Shown here: in pieces, positions 48,032 through 58,083 of the stretch
Position numbering within the stretch: the stretch's first letter is position 1
How the letters are laid out: the number at the start of each line of letters is the position of its first letter
Assembly (NCBI RefSeq): GCF_020379485.1
Contig: NC_063439.1
Span: forward strand, 14,205,683 to 14,269,682
Reading direction: 5' to 3'
Origin: Brassica napus
Lineage: Eukaryota; Streptophyta; Magnoliopsida; Brassicales; Brassicaceae
DNA: 64,000 bases
The notes under the pieces: model-generated
The model's input: only the letters and a program-made list of their open reading frames with translations
Told to the model about the DNA's origin: nothing
Databases searched by the model: none
Position numbers and translations under genes: made by a program

Positions 48032-48355
48032 TTAACCTAGGGGTTTTTCAGCGGTTTTTGGGAGAACAAGTTTTATCCTTCCGAAATCTTTTCGGAAAAC
48101 GTGTTTTGGTAAAACCCTTACGCATCGAGATTTCTTTACGGGGTTTTGATAAGATTTATCGTTTCCCTTCTTGTTTACAGGGAGAAATCGCGAGCTTGTT
48201 TTAGTGCTCTTCTTGTGGCGGAAGGTCGCGACTAAGTTTTCGAATTTGTTGAAAACTACGGCGTTTGCGTAAGCGTTGGCCGTAGGAGCAGTCAGTGCTG
48301 CGAGTTTGTCTTTCATATATCCAAACATCGTTTCGATCAAGCGTTTTGTGGCCAT
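48032..48355 (-). pseudogene. Gag N-terminal stump of element E
   Basis: A 107-residue minus-strand frame whose ATG lies 21 bases after the primer site, as for D's gag. TANAYANAVVFNKFENLVAT resembles D's N-terminal [20 protein letters not shown] in spacing and sequence, so it looks like a remnant of the gag start. After about 50 residues the similarity ends and no gag core follows. It may be translated but cannot be a capsid. Confidence 0.6.
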
Positions 48356-48376
48356 GAGTAAGAGTAATCCGTAACC

Positions 48377-48394
48377 CCCCTCCTTCTAGCGCCA
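48377..48394 (-). other. Primer-binding site, tRNA-Asn type (element E)
   Basis: The minus strand reads TGGCGCTAGAAGGAGGGG, three bases after the LTR end, identical to D's site. Confidence 0.8.
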
Positions 48395-48397
48395 AAC

Positions 48398-50107
48398 TGT
48401 GGGAACTGAAATTCACACTGTCGATTTCCGTTTAAATAAGGAAACTAGGAAAACCCTAATTTCCCAGAGGTCCCGGATCTCTGCGAGAGCCAACGACAAG
48501 TGACCGAATATATGCGGAAATCATGAAAAGATAACAAACGAGTTTAGAGAAAACATTAGATCTTATTTCGAGTCCGCGTAAGAGCGTTGCGATCATTACA
48601 AGAGATCATAAGAGCTTTGGCCGCAAAGGCTGTCAGCAAGTTACTTAGTTCTAGCTTCCTAAAAGCTCAAACCTAGTTGAGTCGCAGCTCGATAACAAAA
48701 GACGAAAAAGATACATAAAAGGTTTTTGATTGATTTCGGACTGAACCTTGTTAAAGGCTGCCTACGTACCCCTTTCGAGGATCAAGCCGAACGTAGTTCA
48801 ATTGATAGAGCTGGACAAGAGATCGAACTGCCTGGGCGAGTTCGTCTAGTAATTGAGTGCCAGTCATAGAAACCGAACTTGTCGAGAGTAAAGCCTAAAG
48901 TTTCTAAGTGCAGAGAATTCCGAGTCTAAAAAGTTCTCTCCATGCCTCTCGCCTAGGACTCCTTATATACTAGCTCCAAGGTCGGTTTACGCTTTTACTC
49001 TTCTGCCCTTAAGCCGTCATAGCATAAAAATGGAGATATTCCATTTTTTCCGATCTTCGTATTTATCCTCAAAATTTCGTATTTATCCGCGGAAACTTGA
49101 CATTTTTCCTTCCTTGCGCGCCAAGCGTAAACCGTCATACGGTTTATGGGCTTTTGGTTAAGAAATCGTAAGTTGGGCCTCGAGTCGTGTCTTAGGTCCC
49201 TTTGGGCCGTCTTCCGACTCGAAACGTTTATTACGACTTCTTTCGATAAAGAACAAACTTTCTGCGGTTTTTACCTCAAAGTTTGATTGATGTCTTAGAA
49301 TGGTCGGAAGACATGAACTGAGTTCGCTACGGTCTTCGGGAGATAGCATCGTAGGATATACGAGAATGCATGAATTGGTGTCGTATCGACGTTTCGGAAG
49401 AGTTCGGTCGCTACGTAACGACCGAACAGCACGCACGCTCGGTCGCTACGTAGCGACCGAGCGAGATGGATGCTCGGTCGCTACGTAGCGACCGAGCTTG
49501 GCTCGAGCTCGGTCGCTACGTAGCGACCGAGTTTGGCTCGAGCTCGGTCGCTATGTAGCGACCGAGCAGGACGGACGCTCGGTCGCTACGTAGCGACCGA
49601 GCTTGGCTCGAGATCGGTCGCTACGTAGCGACCGAGCTTGGCTCGAGCTCGGTCACTACGTAGCGACCGAGCGGGACGGACGCTCGGTCGCTACGTAGCG
49701 ACCAAGCTTGGCTCGAGCTCGGTCGCTACGTAGCGACCGAGCGGAACGGATGCTCGGTCGCTACATAGCGACCGAGCTTGGCTCGAGCTCGGTCGCTACG
49801 TAGCGACCGAGCGGGACGGACGCTTGGTCGCTACGTAGCGACCGAGCTGTGTGCATGCTTGGTCGCCGCATATCGATCGAGCTTGGCTTGTCCGTGGTCC
49901 GATTGCCGTACTCGAGCTTTTCCGCGGCCGAATTGGATACATGTCTGTTTCCTTCGTATAATCGGTATTGAGGTTTGAACAAGATTTTACCGCAAGGCTC
50001 TTCGTAAAGATATCTTTACGAAGATTACTTTTTTCGTAAAAACGTTCATGCTGACTTTTACGGACTTTCAGGCATTGATTCCGTCGCGACCGATTTTGAC
50101 CCCAACA
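48398..50107 (-). repeat. LTR L4: 5' LTR of E (beta-type R/U5)
   Basis: 1,710 bp, minus-strand ends TGTTGGGGTC...GTTCCCACA. A palindrome array lies at about 49405-49850 with roughly a dozen copies. The TATA box is near 48965. The R/U5 carries the conserved motif at 48790-48757. Confidence 0.9.
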
Positions 50108-50112
50108 ATCTT

Positions 50113-50182
50113 CGGAACGACGAGCTCTTCATAAGGACTCGCGGACGAAGACCCTTTTCTCGCAATATTTTTCTTGCTCGAC
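50113..50182 (-). pseudogene. Antisense gene of element D, 5' exon (separated by E)
   Basis: ATG at 50182, then about 23 codons (starting MSSKKNIARKGSSSAS) up to the atctt duplication. It continues in the main exon at 41867 on the other side of E. A TATA-like TATAAGAAGG lies at 50310-50301, about 120 bases upstream, a similar spacing to B's antisense gene. Confidence 0.75.
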
Positions 50183-50442
50183 ATCTTTACACTTCTCTTG
50201 AGAGAATAGAGAAAAAGGGTGGAGAGAAAGATAGAAAGTTTTTTAAGAAAGATCTTAGAGAAAAACAAGAAAGTGAAAAAATTATGGAACAAGTTACCTC
50301 CCTTCTTATAATGCATGAGGATTTACTATTCAAGCTCGGACTTTCGGATATTAATTCCATCCATCACGCCTAACTTGCCAAACATGCCTAACCGCACGCT
50401 AGGATCTTACGATGCAAGATCCTAACGGGCTGGGGGGCTAAC
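50183..50442 (+). other. D/H internal 3' end: antisense promoter and polypurine tract
   Basis: On the plus strand it ends ACGGGCTGGGGGGCTAAC directly before the LTR at 50443. On the minus strand it is the leader and promoter of the antisense gene. Confidence 0.8.
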
Positions 50443-52481
50443 TGTTGGGGTCAAAAACGGTTACGACGGAATTACCACCCGAAAATCCTCGGAGATCGTA
50501 TTTCCGAAAGAGATAGTAAAAGAAGAGATGTAATTTTCGTAAAAATAACCAATACGAAGTTTTTACGAAGAAGTATCCTTTGGGATTCAAACCGAACAAA
50601 CCAAGCTCGGTCACCACGCATACACGCCGTCCGGTCGCTATGCAGCAACCAAACCCGAGCGAAGCTCAGTCGCTACGTAGCGACCGAGCGATCGTCCCGC
50701 TCGGTCGCTACGTAGCGACCGAGCTCGAGCCAAAGCTCGGTCGGTACGTAGTGACCGAGCGATCGTCCCGCAGCGACCGAGCTCAGCCAAGCTCGGTCGC
50801 TACGTAGCGACCGAGCGATCGTCCCGCTCGGTCGCTACATAGCGACCGAGCTCGAGCCAAAGCTCGGTCGCTACGTAGCGACCGAGCGATCGTCCCGCTC
50901 GGTCGGTACGTAGCGACCGAGCTCAGCCAAGCTCGGTCGCTACGTAGCGACCGAGCGATCGTAGCTCGAGCCAAAGCTCGGTCGCTACGCAGCGACCGAG
51001 CGATCGTCCCGCTCGGTCGCTACGTAGCGACCGAGCTCGAGCCAAAGCTCGGTCGCTACGTAGCGACCGAGCGATCGTCCTGCTCGGTCGCTACGTAGCG
51101 ACCGAGCTCGGCCAAGCTCGGTCGCTACGTAGCGACCGAGCACTCGTCCCGCTCGGTCGCTACGTAGCGACCGAGCTCGAGCCAAAGCTCGGTCGCTACT
51201 AGCGACCGAGCGATCGTCCCGCTCGGTCGCTACGTAGCGACTGAGCGCTCGTCCCGCTCGGTCGCTACAGAGCGACCGAGCTCGAGCCAAAGCTCGGTCG
51301 CTACGTAGCGACCGAGCGATCGTCCTGCTCGGTCGCTACGTAGCGACCGAGCGCTCGTCCCGCTCGGTCGCTACGTAGCGACCGAGCCCAAGCCAAAGAT
51401 CGGTCACTACGTAGCGACCGAGCGCTCGTCCCGCTCGGTCGCTACGAAGCGACCGGGCTCGAGCCAAAATTCGGTCGCTGTGTAGCGATTGAACCTTTCC
51501 GAACATCGATACGACACCAGTTCTTGCATTCTCGTCAAACCTTCGAACGCTATCTCCCGAAGACCGTAGCAAGCTCAGTCCATGTTTCCCGCCATTCTAA
51601 TTCATCGATCAAACTTAGCGGATTAGAAACCGCGGAAAACTCGTAGTAAACGTGTCGAGTCGGAAGACGGCCCAAAGGGACCTAAAACCCGACTCGAGGC
51701 CCATCCTATGATTTTCCTAACCAAAAGCCCGTAAACCACAGCATGGTTTACGCTTGGCCCACAAGGAAGGATAAATGTCAAGTTTCCGCGGATAAATACG
51801 GAAGTTTTGAAGATAATTGTGAAGATCGGGAAAAATGGAATATCTCCATTTTTATGCTATGACGGCTTAAGGGCAGAAGAGTAAAAGCGTAAACCGACCT
51901 TGGAGCTAGTATATAAGGAGTCCTAGGCGAGGAGTAGAAGGGAGAGCTTTTCAGATTCGGAATTCTCTGCACTTAGAAACTTTAGGCTTATTTTCGACAA
52001 GTTCGGTTTCTATGACTGGCACTCGATTACTAGACGAACTCGCCCAGGCAGTTCGATCTCTTGTCCAGCTCTATCAATTGAACTACGTTCGGCTTGATCC
52101 TCGAAAGGGGTACGTAGGCAGCCTTTAACAAGGTTCAGTCCGAAATCAATCAAAAACCTTTTCTTTATCTATTTCGTCTTTCGTTATCGAGCTGCGACTA
52201 AACTAGGTTTGAGCTATTAGGCCGCTAGAACTAAGTAACTCGCTGACAGCCTTTGCGGCCAAAGCTTTCATGATCTCTTGTAATGATCGCAACGGTCTTA
52301 CGCGGACTCGAAATAAGATCTACTGTTTTCTCTAAACTCGTTTGTTATCTTTTCATGATTTCCGCATATATTCGGTCACTTGTCGTTGGCTCTCGCAGAG
52401 ATCCGGGACCTCTGGGGAATTAGGGTTTTCCTAGTTTCCTTATTTAAACGGAAATCGACAGTGCGATTTTCGGTTCCCACA
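50443..52481 (+). repeat. LTR L5: 3' LTR of D/H (beta-type R/U5)
   Basis: 2,039 bp, the longest LTR here because its palindrome array is expanded. U3 as in L2, but the part after TATATAAG (near 51911) is beta type, including the GGCTTGATCC...GTACGTAGGCAGC motif at 52091-52122. It ends TTCCCACA at 52481 and abuts G's inverted non-coding region without a duplication matching L2's flank. Confidence 0.88.
50665..51495 (+). repeat. Expanded palindrome array in L5
   Basis: About 14 copies with an exact GCTACGTAGC core plus about 8 variants, in alternating spacers (about 9 and 17 bases). This is the largest array in the window. Confidence 0.92.
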
Positions 52482-53374
52482 TTCAATCTGTTGGTTCGTT
52501 CGTGATTTTCGTAGAAAATTACTTATCTTTACGATTTTTGGGAACATTGAGATGTGAACGGAGAGACATGGTTTAGGATTTCGTATCTTTTAGATATCAT
52601 GTCTTGAGATGTTTGAGACTAGAGCATTGGGTTTAGGGCAAGACCTAGGTTTACTAGCCGACTATCGTTTTTCCTGTTGCGATTTCTTCCTAACTCGTAC
52701 CGATTTAAAGTCCGCGATAGGTTCTCGGCTTGTATGACTTGTATGGTACGAATCGAGCATCTTCTCAGAGGCAATTTTTAAGCCAACTGGGAGTGCTAAA
52801 CCAAAATTTTGGATTTTTGTTGTAGCGCGCTTTCGTCCTTGTGTTGGACGTTTTGAAGATCAAAAGAGTGATCGAATTGCGTTTGTTTAAGACGGCTGGC
52901 GTGTTCGTCGGGGCCAATCGACGAACTGGGTGTAAGGTTTTGGTGGTCGCGTTCAGACAATTTGTTCGTATTATCTTCGAATTTTAACTTTACGACGTCT
53001 CGCAGTTGTTATGAGGATTATACGTGTATCTTTGAGTGTTTGAAAGATGATAATTTTACGATTTTGGGCCGGATGAGGCCGCATACAAGTCTTAACGTTT
53101 CCAGGCGTGTCCTGAAAGTTTTTGCCTTTAACTGAAGCGTAAACGTTTTTGATAAAAAGGAGCAACATAGATTGTAGTAAAAGTTTTTGAAGTTTCTAAA
53201 AACTCGATTACCATAATGAAGATTTTTCTAAGTGGGAGTATTCGAGTATACGCACCCACTCCCCCCCCCCTTTTTAGAGAGGGGGATAGCTGAACTCGTC
53301 TTGTGACGAGCTGCCTACGTACCCCTTTCGAGGATCAAGCCATCTTGTAGTTATGTTTCATGCCGCGAGCGGTT
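52482..53374 (-). other. Element G non-coding region downstream of gag-protease
   Basis: Inverted homologue of 38999-39910 in D, including the conserved motif (53340-53311) and a C-run (53262-53271). It begins abruptly at L5. Confidence 0.8.
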
Positions 53375-55991
53375 TTACTCGGCGGTAGACGTCGCGCTGT
53401 CTGCCTTGACCGTGTTGATCGTGGCTGGGTCAACGCTATTTTCCGGATGTTCCGGTTGAGTTGTAGCGACGGCTTCGGACTCGTGTTGAGTTTCAACGTC
53501 CGATGCGTTTGCGTCGGCAGACGATTTTAATACGTCTTTCCTTGGGGCGTTTTTGGCCGAAGATCGATCCATCTTCGTGCGTTTTCTATTCGCAGTTGCA
53601 GAAGTCGTGACTTGCCTTAACTTGTGCTCTGCGAGGAAGCATAGCCGCGACTGTTTTTGGCATCTCCAGATAGCCGCGACTCCGCTTGGGGTCGGAAATT
53701 TGAGACCTAGGTGGTCGGTTGATGACACTGCTTGCATGGCATTGAGCCATGGAGTTCCCATGATCACGTTGTAGATAGCGGGATGATCGACTACCGCGAA
53801 CTCGACGATTTTCGTGATCTCCTTGGCCATGACTGGAAACTGGATTGATCCAAGAGTCATCGATACTTCGCCTGAAAAACCCGTGAGCGGTTTTGGCGTT
53901 GGAATTACTTCTCCGAGTTCGATGCTCATCCGCTTGAGAGTGTCGCGGAAGATTACGTTGACCGTGCTTCCCGTGTCGAGGAGTACCCTTCCGACTTCTA
54001 CGTCTCGTATAACGAGATCTATGACGAGCGAATCGCAGTGAGGTTGATCAATGCCGCCGGCTTCCTCCTTTGTGAAGGTGATCGAGCAATTTTGGCCATC
54101 TCGGGGAGGAGACCATGTAGGCCAATTTCCACTCGACTCTGCCTTCCGTTGGTAAGCCTTGATGGGCGACACAGTATCGATGCAGTATTGTGATCCTCCG
54201 ATGATCATCTTGACTCTGCGACGATTGTTATCATTCCCCTTGTCGTCCGGCCTCCTACCGCGTTTATCCCCAGTCTGGTTTCGTTGAGGGGATTTTTCAG
54301 CGGGCGGTTTTCTGACCGTCTTTGGAGGGCGATCAGAGTCGAGGATGAGATCCTTGACGCTGGTTACTTCCGAGATCTCTCCAGCGAGTAGCTTCGCGGC
54401 CAGCCTTGCTTCCAAGACTTTGCAGTTGGTCGTGGAGTGTCCTCGGGACTGGTGGAACTCGCAGAAGGTGTTTTCGTCAACCCCCCCAATTTCGGGTCCA
54501 CGTGTTGCCCGTGGTTCGGCCTTGATCCGAATTGATCGCATAATTATGCGCCCCTTGGAGATCTTCCCCCTCGTGATGGACGTACTTGTCGTTACGAGAG
54601 TTCTTCTTTCTCGCTTTTGGATCCACGTCCATCGAAGATGGTCTTGCCGCCTTATGTTTTTGTGATAAGACATTAGTTTCTTCCTCGACTATGATGTAGT
54701 CCGTTGCTTTGTGGAGGGCATCCTGGATCGTTCGCGGTTTGTCGAGGGTTATCCACTTTCTGAATTTTGACTTGTACCAGAGCGTCTTTCTCAGCGCGTC
54801 AATGGCCACTTTGTCGCTTATCCCGCTGACCCTGGACATTATCAGCTAGAACCGGCTGATAAACTCGCAGAGGGGTTCGTCTTCCCTCTGGGAGAGACTC
54901 CAGAGATCGACATCGGAAGTTTCTCTGTCTATGAACACAGAGTATTGTTTGAGAAATTCCGATGCGAGCTGTCGGAAACTCCCGATGGTGTTACGATGGA
55001 GGCGTGCGAACCATTCGAGCGCCGCTCCTTCCAGATTTTCGACGAACAGGCGGCAGTAGCCGGCATATTTTTCGCCGTTCTTCAGTCTCGCTTTTCCCAT
55101 CGCGATGTGGAAAGCCTGAAGGTGTGCTTTTGGATCGGCCGTACCATCGTACTTCGGTACTTTGATTTTTCCCGGATCGGATATCCTCATATCCGAAATG
55201 TGACTGGTAAAGGGGGTCTTCCGAGCTCCTTCCAACAATCGATCGATTTCGGGGACAGCACTAGTAGCATTATGGATTTGAGACTTTACGGCTCTCACTT
55301 CTGCCGCAGTCTTGGTGATGTAGTCGCGAAGATCGCGGATATCCAACGTCTCGTCAGTAGATTTTCGAGCATGTCGGCGTTTACTGCGAGTGAGCTCGAT
55401 TTGCTTTTCAGCCAGCTCTTCTTGTTCGTTCCAATAGACGATTTCCTCCTCTTCCGTCATTGGTTTGTCGAACGGAGAGCTTTCCCGAGCATATCAGCTT
55501 CTGGTCCTTCTTGGATGTCTGTCGACGTCCTCATCAGTGTTGTTGGAGACATCGCAAGGATCCAGGTCAATGCGTTCGGCTTCGTTATCCTCCGAATCCT
55601 TTGCAGGAGGCGGAGGACTTTCAGGGTTCCCCTTTTCGATGAGAGATTTCTCGCTAGGGTTTTGACCCAAAGGTCGTTCCCGCGCGACTCCAGATCTGTC
55701 AAGTGGGGTAGCGAAGTCGAGCCTCTTCCCGCGGATTGTGGTGGTTCCGCGGGGACGGATAGCTCGAGTCCTTGCCGTTAAGGTTTCAACCTGTTTGGTC
55801 AAGGTACTCACGAGCTTATCCTGTTCTTCCGACCTTTTCTCATAGGTGGCGAACATCTTTTTAAAGTCCTCGAGCGCCACGGCGTTGGCTGGTGCGTTGG
55901 TTGCGGATACGCCCGCTGCTGGAGTGTGGAGTTTGGTGCCGCTGCCTCCGTTAAGAGGAGTCTGCACGTTATCCGCGTCGTTAGATAACAT
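53375..55991 (-). pseudogene. Gag-protease of element G, broken
   Basis: A close relative of D's gag-protease from the ATG at 55991. In-frame TGA at 55496-55494 (D has CGA), TAG at 54848-54846 (D has AAG), and a frameshift at a G-run near 54480, after which the zinc-knuckle-like [15 protein letters not shown], the gag end [13 protein letters not shown] and the protease [13 protein letters not shown] follow in the other frame. Ends at TAA with no RT. This is an older copy than D. Confidence 0.88.
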
Positions 55992-56039
55992 GTCTGATTG
56001 AGCGTGGTGTGGCTTTTGTGGGTTAGATTGATACGTATC

Positions 56040-56057
56040 CCCCTCCTTCTAGCGCCA
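56040..56057 (-). other. Primer-binding site, tRNA-Asn type (element G)
   Basis: The minus strand reads TGGCGCTAGAAGGAGGGG, three bases from the LTR end at 56061. Confidence 0.8.
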
Positions 56058-56060
56058 AAC

Positions 56061-56642
56061 TGTGGGAACCGAAATTCGTACTGTCGATTTCCATTTAAAT
56101 AAGGAAATTAGGAAAACCCTAATCTCCAAAGGACCCGTATATCTGCTAATACCACACGTCAACAATCAGAACACGAGAATAACAACGATAAAAATAAGAA
56201 ATTGAAAAGAGAGAAAAGAAGATCTTATTCCGAATTTGCGTATGAGCGTTTACAACAAGGTATAAGCCTGGACTCGAGAGCTGTCGGCGAGATTCCTAGT
56301 TCTAGCAACCCTAAGACGGCTAAACCTAATTGAGTCGCAGCTCGAAATAAAAAAAACGGAAAATTGCCTAAAATTGCTCTAAATGCTAACTTTTCTCTGA
56401 AAATCCTCCCTTTCTTCACGCTCCTCGCCTAGGACTCCTTATATACTAGCTCTAAGGTCGGTTTACGCTTTTACTCTTCTGCCCTTAAGCCCTCATAGCA
56501 TAAAATGGAGATATTCCATTTTTTCCGATCTTCATGATTATCCTTAAAACTTTCGTATTTATCCGCGGAAACTTGACATTTATCTTTCCTTGGGACCAAG
56601 CGTAAACCGTGCTGTGGTTTACGGGCTTTTGGTTAAGAAATC
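56061..56642 (-). repeat. 5' LTR of G, truncated (alpha-type R/U5)
   Basis: Only the R/U5 and the region around the TATA box (near 56440) remain. The U3 with its palindromes is cut off at 56642 by element F. Confidence 0.85.
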
Positions 56643-57959
56643 TGATATACCATGATTTTCACCTGTTTTTATACATGGTATATAATGGTTTTAAGATGTA
56701 TTAATCATGTTTTAGAGTCTTTTCAAAGTAAATACAGGTTTATTCACCTGATGGAAGGAAATGATACTTTTGGGACATTTTGGAATGCTTTTACGCAAGA
56801 AAAAACGATTGACACTTGAAGAGCAACATCGGTCGATCGTAATCACTTACCATCGATCGACATACATATATGTGCATCGATCGATACGCAGTCACACGGA
56901 TGAAATCGCAAATTAAAAGATTTCATTTCCCAGAAGATCTATTATTTACAGCTTAAGTCCATGGCCGCCTTTTAGGCTATATGCACTAGGGTTTTGTATC
57001 ATTTCTAGGAGACACTTGTAAAAGACCTAGTTTGGGAAAAGGAGAATTTTGGCTACCATTAGGAGAGCTTAGGATTGGAGAGATAGATCTGAGACTGCAA
57101 AACAGAGAAGATCTTGAACTCCTTTATTTCTATTACTCTATCTATTTGTGTTCTATGTTTCATTTGAGTTTATTTCACACCATCATGACTTTGTCTCTCA
57201 TGAATATGTTTGAGTAAACCAATTGTTAGATTTAGGTTTCTCATCATGGTTGAAATTATGTACTGCTAATATGACTGTTAAAAAGGTGTTTTGATTATTT
57301 TTTCATTGCTTATGGACTTAATGCTAAAATTGAGATTGATCACCTTCATTTTAAATCTTAGGATTAATTGAGTCCAACTAACCGTTTCCCCTCAATACCT
57401 GAACCCATTTGCGTGAGCTAACTAACTCAGGCGACGACAGTTGGCTGTGAAGGCTAGAGAACGAGTTAAACCCGTTGGCAAAGCTCGCTAGAATAACCGT
57501 CGATCGACGCAACTATCATTCTGTCGGTCGATCGTTACAAAAGTGTATCGGTCGATGTACATCAAGTCGCATCGATCGACACTCTCTCAAGATCAAAATA
57601 CGACAGTTGAGATCCGAGATCTAGTGAAGATAACCTATCCGGTTAAGTCAACGTTTAGTTCAAGAACAATTAAACCCTTTAGTCTAAACTAAGTGCATAC
57701 ATTTTATACCTGAGAATTGCCTGAATCTAGCTACTTTTCCAATCTTGAAACCACTTCAATTCAATCTATTGAATCACTGTTGTTTACGATTTATCATCTA
57801 CTACTTTTAAAACTAATAAAACCTTTTAGTCTATATTCATTTCTAAATATTTAAGTCTGTTGAGTAATCCTAGAGTCTCTATGGATTTGATCCCTAAGTA
57901 CTACATCTTAACCTTTTTTGATGCGCGTAACACTCTTTAGGGTAATTTGAGTGATACCA
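56643..57959 (+). repeat. 5' LTR of element F
   Basis: 1,317 bp from TGATATACC to GATACCA. The last ~90 bases match A's LTR end. TCGATCGA-type sites lie near 56833, 56863, 56878, 57501, 57529 and 57573. Confidence 0.85.
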
Positions 57960-57963
57960 AATT

Positions 57964-57981
57964 TGGCGCCGTTGCCGGGGA
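57964..57981 (+). other. Primer-binding site, tRNA-Asp type (element F)
   Basis: TGGCGCCGTTGCCGGGGA, identical to A's site. Confidence 0.85.
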
Positions 57982-58083
57982 CTCTTTCTTATTACCATTA
58001 GATTTAATTTAGAATTTAGTATAGACTTGTTACGAAAATCTTGCTAAAGTTTTCTTTCTTAATCTGTTATTCAGACACAAAGA

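Larger units (their letters stand above)
41871..50107 (-). mobile_element. Element E: gag-less large non-autonomous Tat derivative (beta-type LTR)
   Basis: 8,237 bp with atctt at both sides (41866-41870, 50108-50112). On the minus strand: 5' LTR 50107-48398, primer site 48394-48377, a gag stump 48355-48032, palindrome array, 182-bp tandem array, about 2.8 kb non-coding, polypurine tract, and 3' LTR 43475-41871. No protease, RT or integrase. The LTRs differ by about a dozen substitutions outside the arrays and in palindrome copy number. It lies in D's antisense gene, so it is the deepest layer of the nest. Confidence 0.9.
34957..52481 (+). mobile_element. Composite D/H: non-autonomous Tat derivative(s), probable recombinant of two insertions, containing E
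   Basis: 5' LTR 34957-36322, primer site, gag-protease 36389-38998, non-coding, antisense gene 40148-50182 (split by E), 3' end with polypurine tract, and 3' LTR 50443-52481. It has no RT, RNase H or integrase. The flanks do not match (ataag at 34952-34956 against ttcaa at 52482-52486). They map to two different places in G, about 2 kb apart in D coordinates. The 5' LTR has alpha-type and the 3' LTR beta-type R/U5. A single clean insertion cannot give this. Confidence 0.75.
33671..56642 (-). mobile_element. Element G: gag-protease-only Tat derivative, interrupted by D/H and truncated by F
   Basis: On the minus strand: 5' LTR 56642-56061 (cut by F), primer site 56057-56040, gag-protease 55991-53375, 3' non-coding 53374-52482, [D/H 52481-34957], 3' end with polypurine tract 34956-34820, and 3' LTR 34819-33671. 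Compared with D, the region equivalent to 39911-50304 of D (without E), including the antisense gene, is missing at the D/H junctions. No RT or integrase exists. It was inserted into I's gag gene at 33670/33671. Confidence 0.8.

Noticed and set aside
50580..51572. Open frames rich in LGRYVATE and SLRSDRA peptides on both strands of the LTRs
   Set aside because: They are translations of the palindrome arrays, open in several frames because the repeat has no stop. No domain and no consistent start; not genes.
57032..57217. Short plus-strand frame in F's LTR
   Set aside because: LTR sequence without coding signature.
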